A stretch of 64,000 nt of DNA, from positions 52,570-116,569 of the forward strand of contig NZ_CABPSQ010000015.1 of NCBI RefSeq assembly GCF_902459775.1, written 5' to 3'. The notes under the pieces were generated by a model. The model made no database searches and was not told where the DNA came from. It worked only from the letters and a program-made list of their open reading frames with translations. Positions within the stretch are counted from its first letter, which is position 1. The number at the start of each line of letters is the position of its first letter. Source of the stretch: Pandoraea captiosa. GTDB lineage: Bacteria > Pseudomonadota > Gammaproteobacteria > Burkholderiales > Burkholderiaceae. Shown here one piece after another: positions 27,324 through 36,311 of the stretch. The translations under genes and the position numbers were made by a program.

Positions 27324-28010
27324 ATGTCCGACACCATGAATGCTCCCGCACTCGGCCCCGATCTCGTCGCCCGATGTCTCGGCTATTTGCCGCAGATGCT
27401 CGATGGGGCGCTCACGACCCTGTGGATCTCGGCGCTTGCCGTGGTGTTCGGCTTCTTCGGGGGCGTGTTTCTGCATCTCGTGGAAAGCGGGGGCGGGCGT
27501 GTCGCCTCGCGCGTTGCGCGCGCCTACATCAGCGTCGTGCGCGGCACACCGGTGCTCGCGCAGTTGCTGGTGTGCTACTTCATTCCGTCGGCGATGGGTT
27601 TGTCGTGGCCGGGCAGCATGGCCGCGGTGATCGGCCTTGCGCTGAACACCGCCGCATATCAGTCGCAGATCCTGGGAGCGGGCTTTCGCGCCATTCCTGC
27701 CGGGCAGATCGAAGCGGCGCGGACGTTCAATCTCACGCGCTCGCAGACGCTCTGGCGCATCGAGGTGCCGCAGGTCGCTGCGCTGACCTCGCCTGCGCTC
27801 GTCTCGGAGGTGATCGACGTTGTGAAGGCGTCCGCGGTGGTGTCGGTCATTACGGTGACGGATCTCACGCGCGTGGGCCAGCAACTGGCGTCCGCGACCT
27901 ATCGTCCGCTGGAGGTGTATTCGATGGCCGCACTCGGCTATCTGGTGATCACGTCGCTGGTGTCGGTCGCCGGCGCCGCCTGGGCACGCCGCATGGCGCG
28001 CCGTAGCTAA
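27324..28010 (+). CDS. amino acid ABC transporter permease 1
   Basis: A 228-residue HisMQ-type permease with about five membrane segments and the EAA-like loop ARTFNLTRSQTLWRIEVPQ. It pairs with the permease that follows 17 bp downstream. The start MSDTMNAP is chosen for length; a longer frame upstream overlaps the binding-protein gene. Confidence 0.9.
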   Translation: MSDTMNAPALGPDLVARCLGYLPQMLDGALTTLWISALAVVFGFFGGVFLHLVESGGGRVASRVARAYISVVRGTPVLAQLLVCYFIPSAMGLSWPGSMAAVIGLALNTAAYQSQILGAGFRAIPAGQIEAARTFNLTRSQTLWRIEVPQVAALTSPALVSEVIDVVKASAVVSVITVTDLTRVGQQLASATYRPLEVYSMAALGYLVITSLVSVAGAAWARRMARRS

Positions 28011-28027
28011 AGGGGGAGTGCCCAATC

Positions 28028-28684
28028 GTGAATGACGCCATGGCGGCGATGCTGCCGCTCATCCCCCGCTATCTCTCGGCCATGCTCGTCACGCTGGAAG
28101 TCAGCGTGATCGCGGCAATGCTCGGTATGGCAGGCGGCTTCGTGCTTAACGCGCTGCGCCTGCGCTTCGCGCGTGCGCTCCGGGTTCCCTATCGTCTGTT
28201 CGTGTGGCTCATTCGCGGCACGCCGTATCTCTCGCAACTGATGATCGTGTACTTCGGCCTGCCGGCGCTCGGCATCACGCTAGACGCCGTCGATGCGACC
28301 GTCGTGTCGCTGGCCGTCTACGCGACGGCCTACTTCGCGGAGATCTTCCGTGCGAGCTGGAATAGTGTCGCGCGGGGGCAGCGGGAGGCGGCGCAAGCCT
28401 TCGGTATCGGACGCTGGGCCGTGTTTCGCGCCATCGAATGCCCGCAAGCCTTCGCCTTTGCGCTGCCGCTGCTGGCCAATCAATGGATTCTCGTCATCAA
28501 GGAAAGCGCGGTCGCTTCCATCATCACGGTGCCCGAACTGACGATGACGGCCAGCGACATCGTGTCTTCTACCTATACCTACGTGGGGCCCTATGCGCTG
28601 CTCATCGCCGGTTACTGGTTGCTGACGCAGTCGGTGGCGTGGATCGCGCGCCGGGTTCGGCGTTCTCTCTCTTTTCTACGGTAG
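28028..28684 (+). CDS. amino acid ABC transporter permease 2
   Basis: A 218-residue HisMQ-type permease with about five membrane segments, RGTPYLSQLMIVYFG and the ATPase-contact loop AAQAFGIGRWAVFRAIECPQ. It starts with GTG at 28028, 10 bp after a GGGGGAG ribosome site. It forms the heterodimeric channel with the previous gene. Confidence 0.9.
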   Translation: MNDAMAAMLPLIPRYLSAMLVTLEVSVIAAMLGMAGGFVLNALRLRFARALRVPYRLFVWLIRGTPYLSQLMIVYFGLPALGITLDAVDATVVSLAVYATAYFAEIFRASWNSVARGQREAAQAFGIGRWAVFRAIECPQAFAFALPLLANQWILVIKESAVASIITVPELTMTASDIVSSTYTYVGPYALLIAGYWLLTQSVAWIARRVRRSLSFLR

Positions 28685-28690
28685 GCGTGC

Positions 28691-29572
28691 ATGAGCCAAC
28701 TCCCGATTCTCTCGTTACGCGGCGTCGGCAAGTCCTATGGCGACGTACGTGTGCTTCAGGGCATCGATCTCGATATCGCGCGCGGTGAGATCGTCACCCT
28801 GATCGGTCCCTCCGGTTCAGGCAAAACGACGCTGCTGCGATGCATGAACTTTCTCGAGGCTTACGACGAAGGCGAAGTGTGGATCAAAGGCCAGCTATTG
28901 GGTTACCACTCGGCCGGGCGCGGCGAACGCGATCGTGACAGCGACACCGCTATCGCCGAAGTCCGGCGGCCGGTCGCCATGGTGTTCCAGCAGTTCAACC
29001 TCTGGCCGCACATGACGGTGGCGCAGAACGTTGCGGCCCCGCTGGTGCTGTCGAAGAAAATCGGCAAGCGCGACGCGCATGCGAAAGCGATGGCGGCATT
29101 GCGTCGCGTGGGCATGGACCATAAGGCCGACGCGTACCCGTCGCGACTGAGCGGCGGTCAGCAACAACGGGTGGGCATCGCTCGGGCGCTGGCGATCGAG
29201 CCGGAGGTCATGTTGCTCGACGAGCCGACGTCCGCGCTCGACCCGGAGCTGGTCGAAGAGGTGCTCAACGTCATTCGCAGCCTCGGTCAGGAAGGCATGA
29301 CGATGGTGATGGTCACGCACGAAATGAGCTTCGCCGCCAAGATTTCCGACCGTATCGTGTTTATGGAGGCGGGACGCGTCGTAGAGTCCGGCCCGCCCGC
29401 CCAGTTGTTCGGTCAGTCGCGCTCGCCCCGTCTGCAACAGTTCCTCAAACCGTGGTTCGAGCGCAGCCTGCCCGGCAGCGATGCATCGCCGATGGGCGAT
29501 GCGGGGGGCGATGCAATGGGCGATGCTTCAGCGTTGACGTCCGCGGTGCGGCTGGCCGAGGTACGACCATGA
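28691..29572 (+). CDS. amino acid ABC transporter ATP-binding protein
   Basis: A 293-residue polar-amino-acid ABC ATPase: Walker A GPSGSGKTT (about 38-46), Q-loop FQQFNLWPH, signature LSGGQQQR, Walker B VMLLDEPTSALDP and switch His in VTHEMSFA. The C-terminus carries a Gly/Asp/Met repeat (SPMGDAGGDAMGDAS) from repeated DNA, beyond the normal end. The stop overlaps the start of the M20 gene (ATGA). Confidence 0.93.
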   Translation: MSQLPILSLRGVGKSYGDVRVLQGIDLDIARGEIVTLIGPSGSGKTTLLRCMNFLEAYDEGEVWIKGQLLGYHSAGRGERDRDSDTAIAEVRRPVAMVFQQFNLWPHMTVAQNVAAPLVLSKKIGKRDAHAKAMAALRRVGMDHKADAYPSRLSGGQQQRVGIARALAIEPEVMLLDEPTSALDPELVEEVLNVIRSLGQEGMTMVMVTHEMSFAAKISDRIVFMEAGRVVESGPPAQLFGQSRSPRLQQFLKPWFERSLPGSDASPMGDAGGDAMGDASALTSAVRLAEVRP

Positions 29573-30888
29573 GCGTGTCTCACTATCGCGATGGCCGGAA
29601 TGCGCCCGATGGCGACATCACCCGCGACGCCACCCGCGACATCACCCACGACATTGCCGTCCGGGTCGCTGCGCATATCGATCCGGCGCGTTTGCTCGAC
29701 AGCATCGAGACATTGGCGTCGTTCGGTGCGCGTGCCGACGGTGGCGTCGATCGTCCGGCACTGAGCCCGGTGGATCTGGATGCGCGTGCCTGGCTCGTCG
29801 CGCGGGCGCAAGCCTTGGGGTGCGAGGTGTCTGTCGACGCGTGCGCCAATTTGTACTTTCGGCGTCCCGGGTTGCACAGTGCGCCGCCGGTGGTGACCGG
29901 CAGTCACGCCGACACGCAGCCCACGGGCGGCAAGCTCGATGGCTGCTACGGCGTGCTTGCGGGACTGGAAGTCCTGGCAACGCTCGCCGCGCTCGACATC
30001 CGCACGCATTATCCGGTGGAGGTGGTCGTGTGGACCAACGAGGAGGGCACGCGCTTTCAGCCGGGCGCCATGGGATCGAGTGCCTACGTCGATCCTGCCA
30101 GACTGGCGCAGTACCTATCGGCTACCGACACCGCGGGCGTGCCGCTGTCATACGCCATTGACGCGCATGCACGCGCCTTGCCGGGGCTTGCGGCGCGCGC
30201 GCTGGCGGCGCCGATGCGCGCTTTCGTCGAACTGCATATCGAGCAGGGGCCATTGCTGGAAATGGCGGGCGCACCGCTGGGCATCGTCGATGGGATTCAG
30301 GGCGTGCGTTGGTACGACGTGATTTGCGAGGGGCAGGCCGCGCATGCGGGCACCACGCCGATGGCCGCAAGGCGAGACGCCATGACACTCGCCTGCGCCG
30401 TGCGGGCCGAACTGGAGCATCTTGCCTTGTCGCTTGGCGGCGAGCACACCCGCGTCACGTTCGGCCGCTGGTCGGTCACACCGAACGCGATCAATACCAT
30501 TGCCTCGGAAGTCACGTTCTCCGTCGATTTTCGCCATCCCGATCCGACCGTGCTCATGCGCTTCGACGAAGGGCTCGCGCAGTGCGTCGCGCGCAACGGC
30601 GTATCGATGCGCTCGCTGTTCCAACACGCGCCGGTCGCCTTTCACGCCGATGTCATCAGGCATGTCGACGAGGCGTGCCGCTCGGTCGCCGGCGACATGC
30701 CACATCTGACGTCGGGCGCCTTTCACGACGCCATGTATCTCGCACAGCATTGCCCGACGGCGATGCTGTTCGTTCCCAGTCGCGGCGGTATCAGCCACAA
30801 CCCGGCCGAGGCGACCGACGACGCGCATCTCGTGCTGGGTGCCCGGGCACTCGCACACTGCATCACGACACTCAGTCATCCCTTCTGA
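29569..30888 (+). CDS. M20 family Zn amidohydrolase (allantoate/N-carbamoyl amino acid type)
   Basis: A 439-residue dinuclear-metal amidase of the HyuC/AllC branch, which cuts N-carbamoyl amino acids, allantoate or ureidoglycolate. Metal ligands are seen in TGSHADTQPTGGKLDG, in WTNEEGTRF with the EE pair, and in ELHIEQGP; the dimer domain has the HAGTTPM motif. The N-terminus has a DITRDATRDITHDI repeat made by 12-bp DNA units. It is translationally coupled to the transporter ATPase, so its substrate is probably what is imported or a derivative. Confidence 0.88.
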   Translation: MSVSHYRDGRNAPDGDITRDATRDITHDIAVRVAAHIDPARLLDSIETLASFGARADGGVDRPALSPVDLDARAWLVARAQALGCEVSVDACANLYFRRPGLHSAPPVVTGSHADTQPTGGKLDGCYGVLAGLEVLATLAALDIRTHYPVEVVVWTNEEGTRFQPGAMGSSAYVDPARLAQYLSATDTAGVPLSYAIDAHARALPGLAARALAAPMRAFVELHIEQGPLLEMAGAPLGIVDGIQGVRWYDVICEGQAAHAGTTPMAARRDAMTLACAVRAELEHLALSLGGEHTRVTFGRWSVTPNAINTIASEVTFSVDFRHPDPTVLMRFDEGLAQCVARNGVSMRSLFQHAPVAFHADVIRHVDEACRSVAGDMPHLTSGAFHDAMYLAQHCPTAMLFVPSRGGISHNPAEATDDAHLVLGARALAHCITTLSHPF

Positions 30889-30905
30889 ACAGGAGTTACC
30901 CAACC

Positions 30906-31613
30906 ATGTCGCACAGCCACCCACTCGATCACACACACACGCACTCGCCCGACAACGGTAACGCACTGGGCGAGAACGCCACGCTCACGGAACCGATCTC
31001 CCCGGACGGCACGCCCGAGTTGGGTAAGACCTACACGGTTCCCGCCCGCAGCGGCCGTGCGGTGCGCGTCGGTGCCGGTCAGACGATCCGCATCGCGAAT
31101 CCCCACGGCACGCAGGTCTGCGATACGTGGATCTTCAATGCCGAGCACCTCAACGAGTTCCTGTCGTTCGAGCATACGCGCGCCTATCTCGACAAAGTGA
31201 TTCCGCATGCGGGCGATGCGCTCGTGACAAACCAGCGCCGACCGATTGCGGAACTCGTCGCGGACACGTCGCCTGGGGTGCACGACACGCTCATCGCCGC
31301 GTGTGACCTGTATCGCTACCGCAATCTCGGTGTGGAGGGCTATCACGACAATTGCGCCGACAACATGCGTCTCGCGCTCAAGGCCATTGGCCTGCGCGCA
31401 CGCGAAGTGCCGCAGCCGTTCAACCTGTGGATGAATATTCCCGTCAAACCGGATTATTCGATCGACTGGCTGCCACCTGTGTCGAAGGCGGGCGACTATG
31501 TCGACATTCGCGCAGTGATGGATTGTGTGGTGGTGATGTCGGCCTGCCCGCAAGATATTATTCCGATCAACGCCCTGAATCCGGTGGAAGTGGAGTTCAC
31601 GGTGCTGGCCTGA
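30906..31613 (+). CDS. DUF1989 (urea carboxylase-associated) family protein
   Basis: A 235-residue protein of the family first called urea-carboxylase-associated, with a metal-binding pattern (GTQVCDTWIFNAEH and CDLYRYRN, then YHDNCADNM). Two such proteins elsewhere form carboxyguanidine deiminase in guanidine degradation, so this one may act on a C-N bond of a guanidino or ureido intermediate. Only one copy is present here, and there is no urea or guanidine carboxylase nearby. The His-rich start HSHPLDHTHTHS may hold metal. RBS AGGAG is 10 bp upstream. Confidence 0.82.
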   Translation: MSHSHPLDHTHTHSPDNGNALGENATLTEPISPDGTPELGKTYTVPARSGRAVRVGAGQTIRIANPHGTQVCDTWIFNAEHLNEFLSFEHTRAYLDKVIPHAGDALVTNQRRPIAELVADTSPGVHDTLIAACDLYRYRNLGVEGYHDNCADNMRLALKAIGLRAREVPQPFNLWMNIPVKPDYSIDWLPPVSKAGDYVDIRAVMDCVVVMSACPQDIIPINALNPVEVEFTVLA

Positions 31614-31658
31614 TTTCCCGCCGATCTTCGTCCCTTCATCCCTATTCGACAAATCACG

Positions 31659-32282
31659 GTGGCTAAACGTCAATCCGCCTCACTCCCTGCCGCCGGCCGC
31701 AAGACGGCCGGCGCGCCGGGCGCCGACGATTCGCTGGGTCTGCGCATCAAGCATGCGCGTCTCGTGCGACAACTCACGCTCAAGGCACTGGCCGAACTCG
31801 CCGGATGCTCCGAGAGCCTGCTCTCGAAGGTGGAGCGCGCCAATGCAACCCCGTCGCTCGCAACGTTGCATCGGATTGCCGCAGCGCTCGACACGAACAT
31901 TGGCGAGCTTGTCTCCGGCCCCGATCTCACGTCGTCGCCGGTGCATCGCAGCGATCAGCGCCCGGTGGTCCGCTTTCCGACCAAGCGCAATCGCGGATCG
32001 ATCATGCTCGAGCGCGTGGTGGTGCCGGGGCCCGGGCAATTGCTGCAAGGGGATATCCACGTCATCGAGCCCAATACGAGCAGTGACGAGCAGATATCGC
32101 ACATCGGTGAGGAGTTGGGATACGTGATCGAGGGCACGCTCGAACTGATCCTCGGCGATACATGTCACGTGCTGAGTGCCGGGGATTCGTTCCACTTCCC
32201 GAGTACCTTGCCGCACAGCTATCGCAATCCGGGCAACACCGTGACCCGCGTGCTTTGGATCAACACGCCGCCGACCTTTTAG
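31659..32282 (+). CDS. XRE-cupin transcriptional regulator
   Basis: A 207-residue repressor of the PuuR/SutR layout: XRE helix-turn-helix at about 27-82 (LKALAELAGCSESLLSKVERANATPSL split over its helices) and a cupin_2 barrel at about 125-200 that would sense a small ligand. It starts with GTG 45 bp after the DUF1989 gene and ends 13 bp before the ureohydrolase. It likely regulates this operon, perhaps at the palindrome 26355-26371. Confidence 0.88.
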   Translation: MAKRQSASLPAAGRKTAGAPGADDSLGLRIKHARLVRQLTLKALAELAGCSESLLSKVERANATPSLATLHRIAAALDTNIGELVSGPDLTSSPVHRSDQRPVVRFPTKRNRGSIMLERVVVPGPGQLLQGDIHVIEPNTSSDEQISHIGEELGYVIEGTLELILGDTCHVLSAGDSFHFPSTLPHSYRNPGNTVTRVLWINTPPTF

Positions 32283-32295
32283 GAGTGCATTCATC

Positions 32296-33249
32296 GTGTC
32301 AGGCACCGATGTATCGCAGATGCAACTGCCGCGCTTTGCCGGCATTCCCACGTTCATGCGTGTGCCGTTCGTTCAGGATTGGCGCTCGCTCGATATCGCG
32401 CTGGCCGGCGTGCCGTACGACGGCGGGGTGACGGCGCGTCCGGGGGCGCGCTTCGGTCCGCGCGAAATTCGCAACATGTCGACGATGACGCGGCCGATTC
32501 ATCATGTGACACGCTTCAACCCGTTCGACGTGTGCCGCATCGGCGACGTCGGCGACGTACCGTTCTCGAATCTGTACGACGTAGAACTGGCTCATGCCGA
32601 CATCCGGGAATTCTTCGCCCCGTTGTTTGCTGCCGGCAAGCTGCCGCTGATTGCCGGAGGCGATCACTCGATCACTTATCCGGTGTTGCAGGCGATGCGT
32701 CCGACGACGCCCGTGGGCCTCGTACACATCGACGCCCATACCGACACGTGGGATACCTTCAAGGGATCGAAATTCACGCACGGTGCGCCGTTCAGGCGAG
32801 CCATCGAGGCCGGACTGATCGATCCGCATCGCTCGATCCAGATCGGTATTCGCGGTGCGCAGGGCTCCGACGAAGGCTGGCGTTATTCGCAGGCGCAGGG
32901 CATGCGCGTGGTGTTCATCGAAGCATTCGAGGCGATGGGGCCGGCGGCCGTGGCCACGCTCGCCAGACAAGTCGTGGGCGACGGGCCGGTGTATCTCTCG
33001 CTGGACGTCGATGCGCTCGACCCGGTTTATGCGCCCGGCACCGGCACGCCGGAGCTTGGCGGGCTCACCACGCGCGAGCTGCTGGCGCTGCTGCGCGGGC
33101 TCGACGGCATTGCGTGGGCGGGCGGCGACGTGGTGGAGGTATCGCCGCCTTACGACGTCGGGGGCAATACCGCGCTAGCAGGCGCCACGCTGATGTACGA
33201 AATGCTGTGCCTGTTCGCCAGCCATCTGTCGCGAACACGAGGCGCATAG
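32296..33249 (+). CDS. ureohydrolase, agmatinase family
   Basis: A 317-residue dimanganese enzyme of the arginase/agmatinase family, removing urea from a guanidino compound. Metal motifs are complete: GGDHS (about 118), DAHTDT (about 140) and SLDVDALDP (about 230). Family members include agmatinase, guanidinobutyrase, guanidinopropionase and guanidine hydrolase, and sequence alone does not separate them. It starts with GTG. Being last in an operon with an importer, DUF1989 and M20 enzymes, a guanidino acid is the most likely substrate. Confidence 0.88.
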   Translation: MSGTDVSQMQLPRFAGIPTFMRVPFVQDWRSLDIALAGVPYDGGVTARPGARFGPREIRNMSTMTRPIHHVTRFNPFDVCRIGDVGDVPFSNLYDVELAHADIREFFAPLFAAGKLPLIAGGDHSITYPVLQAMRPTTPVGLVHIDAHTDTWDTFKGSKFTHGAPFRRAIEAGLIDPHRSIQIGIRGAQGSDEGWRYSQAQGMRVVFIEAFEAMGPAAVATLARQVVGDGPVYLSLDVDALDPVYAPGTGTPELGGLTTRELLALLRGLDGIAWAGGDVVEVSPPYDVGGNTALAGATLMYEMLCLFASHLSRTRGA

Positions 33250-33488
33250 CCGCCACGCTGCCACTCGGCTGACCACGAACCCGGCGCTCGCCATCCAACG
33301 ACATTCGCTCGGTGGTAGCGGGCGTGACGCACATCACGCGTAATAAGCCTTCGCGCCCGGGTTCGGCGCGCAACGCCATCTCATCTGCGCCGCGCCACGG
33401 TTTCTTCACCTCTTCACCTGTGCGCCTCTCCACGTAAACCCCGATATCCGCTCCCCATCGGCAGGCATAATCTTCGGCTTCACATAAA

Positions 33489-33505
33489 ACAGAACGTCGT
33501 TCTGT
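33489..33505. promoter_or_regulatory. 17-bp palindromic operator candidate
   Basis: ACAGAAC-GTC-GTTCTGT, a perfect inverted repeat 43 bp before the MFS start, followed by a half-site AACAGAA (33508-33514). Its place and size fit an IclR-type dimer, and an IclR gene closes this cluster. The remaining gap 33250-33488 shows nothing else. Confidence 0.5.
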
Positions 33506-33547
33506 CTAACAGAATGATAAGCAAGTGCAATCCAAAGGAGGATTGAG

Positions 33548-34978
33548 ATGTCGAGTTTGCCTGTCGACGTCGCGCCATCGCGCGTCGCCCACACCGGGCT
33601 GTCCGACGCCAGTCGGCAGATCAACGCGCGCATCGACCGACTGCCGGCGACGCGCAGCGTATGGACGCTGATTCTGCTGCTCGCGCTCGGTGGCTGGTTC
33701 GAGTTTTACGACTTGTTCTTCACTGCATACGTTGGGCCCGGGCTCGTGAAAAGCGGCCTGTATTCGACGACCACGGCGTCGTTCTTCGGCTTTTCCGGTC
33801 TGGGCGCCTTTGTCGCCGCGTCGTTCGCCGGTCTGTTCATCGGCACATTCTTTCTGACGGGACTGGCCGACCGCTACGGCCGCCGCACCATCTTCACCGT
33901 TGCACTGCTCTGGTACTCGATTGCCACGTTCATCATGGCGTTCCAGACCACCGCGCCGATGATCAACCTGTGGCGTCTGATCGCCGGAATCGGCGTGGGT
34001 GTCGAACTCGTCACGATCGACACATATGTCAGCGAGCTTGCACCGAAGCACCTGCGCGGCCGTGCCTTCGCTTTCATTCACCTGATCCAGTACCTTGCAG
34101 TGCCTGCCGTGGCCTTGCTTTCGTGGTGGCTCGTGCCGCAGCAGGTCTTCGGCATGGATGGCTGGCGCACCGTCGTCATCATCGGTTCGCTCGGTGCACT
34201 GGTGGTCTGGGCGATCCGCCGGCGCGTGCCGGAAAGTCCGCGATGGCTGGCGCAGCGAGGCCGTAGCGCGGAAGCCGAAGCGGTGCTCTCAGACCTTGAA
34301 GCCCGCGTGCAACGCGAGTTCGGCCGCCCGCTTCCCCCGCCTGTGCCAAGCGCCGAACCCGTCGCCACCCAGGCATCGTTCCGCGAAATCTGGCGCAAGC
34401 CATATCGCCGTCGCGCCATCACCCTGCTGGTCTTCAATCTGTTCCAGGCGATCGGTTTTTACGGCTTCGCCTCGTGGGTGCCCACATTGCTCGTGTCCAA
34501 GGGCATCACGGTTACGCACAGCCTGATGTACTCGTTCGTGATCGCGATGTCGAACCCGTTCGGCCCGCTCATCGGCATGGCCATCGCCGACCGTATCGAG
34601 CGCAAGACGCTTGTCGTGCTCGCCGCGTTAGGTATTGCGGTGTTCGGTTCGCTGTTCGCCATGCAGACGTCGCCCGTCATGCTGATGGTCCTGGGCGTGG
34701 CGATCACGCTGTGCGGCACGTTACTCTCCGTGGGCTATCACGCTTATCAAACGGAACTGTTTCCCACGCGCATTCGTGCCCGTGCCGTGGGCTTCGTGTA
34801 CTCGATGTCGCGTCTGTCGGCCATGTTCTCCGGATTCATGATTGCGTTCGCCTTGCGTCACTTCGACGTGACCGGGGTGTTCGCGCTGATCACGTTCGCG
34901 ATGGTCATGGTTATGGCGTCCATCGGTATTTTTGGGCCGCGTACCAATCAGCGCACGCTCGACGAGATCTCGCACTGA
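33548..34978 (+). CDS. MFS transporter, metabolite:H+ symporter type
   Basis: A 476-residue inner membrane protein with twelve hydrophobic segments, the MFS loop GLADRYGRRTIF after segment 2, and the sugar-porter-like PESPRWLAQRGR before the central loop. It belongs to the group that carries organic acids and aromatic acids. It has a strong AAAGGAGG ribosome site and begins a cluster with a CoA-transferase and a citryl-CoA-lyase-like gene, so a di- or tricarboxylic acid is the likely cargo. Confidence 0.88.
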   Translation: MSSLPVDVAPSRVAHTGLSDASRQINARIDRLPATRSVWTLILLLALGGWFEFYDLFFTAYVGPGLVKSGLYSTTTASFFGFSGLGAFVAASFAGLFIGTFFLTGLADRYGRRTIFTVALLWYSIATFIMAFQTTAPMINLWRLIAGIGVGVELVTIDTYVSELAPKHLRGRAFAFIHLIQYLAVPAVALLSWWLVPQQVFGMDGWRTVVIIGSLGALVVWAIRRRVPESPRWLAQRGRSAEAEAVLSDLEARVQREFGRPLPPPVPSAEPVATQASFREIWRKPYRRRAITLLVFNLFQAIGFYGFASWVPTLLVSKGITVTHSLMYSFVIAMSNPFGPLIGMAIADRIERKTLVVLAALGIAVFGSLFAMQTSPVMLMVLGVAITLCGTLLSVGYHAYQTELFPTRIRARAVGFVYSMSRLSAMFSGFMIAFALRHFDVTGVFALITFAMVMVMASIGIFGPRTNQRTLDEISH

Positions 34979-34992
34979 TCCGGTCGGCTCGT

Positions 34993-35028
34993 CTTACGCG
35001 CTCCTCTTACGCGCTCCTCTTACGCGCT
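34993..35028. repeat. three 13-bp tandem repeats
   Basis: CTTACGCGCTCCT twice exactly and a third shortened copy, in the 113-bp gap between the MFS and CoA-transferase genes. It would be part of the mRNA leader for the CoA-transferase gene. Confidence 0.75.
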
Positions 35029-35091
35029 CGACTCAGCAGCTGCGCCGCATCCACCCAGCATCAACGACCTATGCATTTTCAGGAGCCAACC

Positions 35092-36291
35092 ATGGCCTTG
35101 CCGCTCGCCGGGGTGAAAGTCCTCGATCTCTCCAACGTCCTTGCGGGACCCTTCTGCGCCTATCAGCTGGCGCTGATGGGCGCTGACGTCACCAAGATCG
35201 AAAACCCGGAGGGGGGCGATCTGGCGCGTCGTCTGGGCGCCGACAAGGTGGCGGCGGCGCGTCAGATGGGCGCTTCGTTCGTGGCGGTAAACGCCGGCAA
35301 GCGTTCACTCACGCTGAACCTGAAGGACCCGCGAGGCAAAGCCATCCTCAAAGACCTCGTCGCATCGAGCGACGTGCTCGTGGAGAACTTTCGCCCCGGC
35401 GTGATGACCCGCCTGGGCCTCGACTTCGACGCGCTGCGCGACGTGAACCCGCGTCTGGTCTATTGCGCGATTTCGGGCTTCGGCGCGCAGGGCGAGTTGT
35501 CTTCCCGCCCGGCCTACGACCAGATCATTCAGGGAATTTCCGGGGTCATGAGCGTGACGGGCGACGCCGCGAGCGCGCCGCTGCGCGTGGGGTATCCGGT
35601 CTCGGACACCGTCGGCGGACTGACGGCGGCGTTCGCGATCTGCGCCGCGTTGCTCGACGCCCGCACCAGCGGGCAGGGCCGCATGCTCGATGTCTCCATG
35701 CTCGAAGCCACGCTCGCCACGATGGGCTGGGTCGTCTCCAACTATCTGAACGCCGGTGTCGCGCCGGTGCCAATGGGTAATGAGAATTTCACAGCGGCGC
35801 CCTCGGGTACGTTCCGCACGCGCGACGGCTTGCTCAACATCGCGGCGAATGAGACGCGGCAGTTCGTGAGCCTTTGTGCCCTGATCGGACGTCCCGACAT
35901 CGTCGACGATCCCCGTTTTTCGCAGCGCGACACACGCAAGCAGAATCGTCACGCGCTCAACGCCGAAATCGAAGCGGCGCTCGCGCACGACAGCGCAGCC
36001 AACTGGGAGGTGAAGCTCGTCGCGAGCGGCGTGCCCGCCGGACGCGTGCTCTCGGTGCCCGAGGTCCTTGCGCACCCGCATCTCGCCTCACGCGAATTCG
36101 TGCGCGAATTGCCGGTCCCGGCCGAAGCGCAACCGCAACGCGTGACGCGCGCCGGTTTTCGGCTCTCGGCAGGCGACGCCGCTCCGCGTGCGCCCGCGCC
36201 GTCGCTCGGTGCCGATACGGTGACCTTGCTCACCGGGCTCGGCTACGACACGCATGCCATTGAACAACTGCGCGCCGACGGCGTGATCTGA
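35092..36291 (+). CDS. family III (CaiB/BaiF) CoA-transferase
   Basis: A 399-residue acyl-CoA transferase. It has the N-terminal LAGVKVLDLSNVLAGPFCAYQLA motif and the active-site aspartate region around ENFRPGVMTRLGLDF and YDQIIQG, moving CoA between organic acids. The start MALPLAG is chosen for AGGAG 6 bp upstream; an ATG 21 bp earlier lies before that site. With the following lyase it would form an activation-plus-cleavage pair. Confidence 0.88.
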   Translation: MALPLAGVKVLDLSNVLAGPFCAYQLALMGADVTKIENPEGGDLARRLGADKVAAARQMGASFVAVNAGKRSLTLNLKDPRGKAILKDLVASSDVLVENFRPGVMTRLGLDFDALRDVNPRLVYCAISGFGAQGELSSRPAYDQIIQGISGVMSVTGDAASAPLRVGYPVSDTVGGLTAAFAICAALLDARTSGQGRMLDVSMLEATLATMGWVVSNYLNAGVAPVPMGNENFTAAPSGTFRTRDGLLNIAANETRQFVSLCALIGRPDIVDDPRFSQRDTRKQNRHALNAEIEAALAHDSAANWEVKLVASGVPAGRVLSVPEVLAHPHLASREFVRELPVPAEAQPQRVTRAGFRLSAGDAAPRAPAPSLGADTVTLLTGLGYDTHAIEQLRADGVI

Positions 36292-36311
36292 TCTTCGACA
36301 ACGCTTTGACC

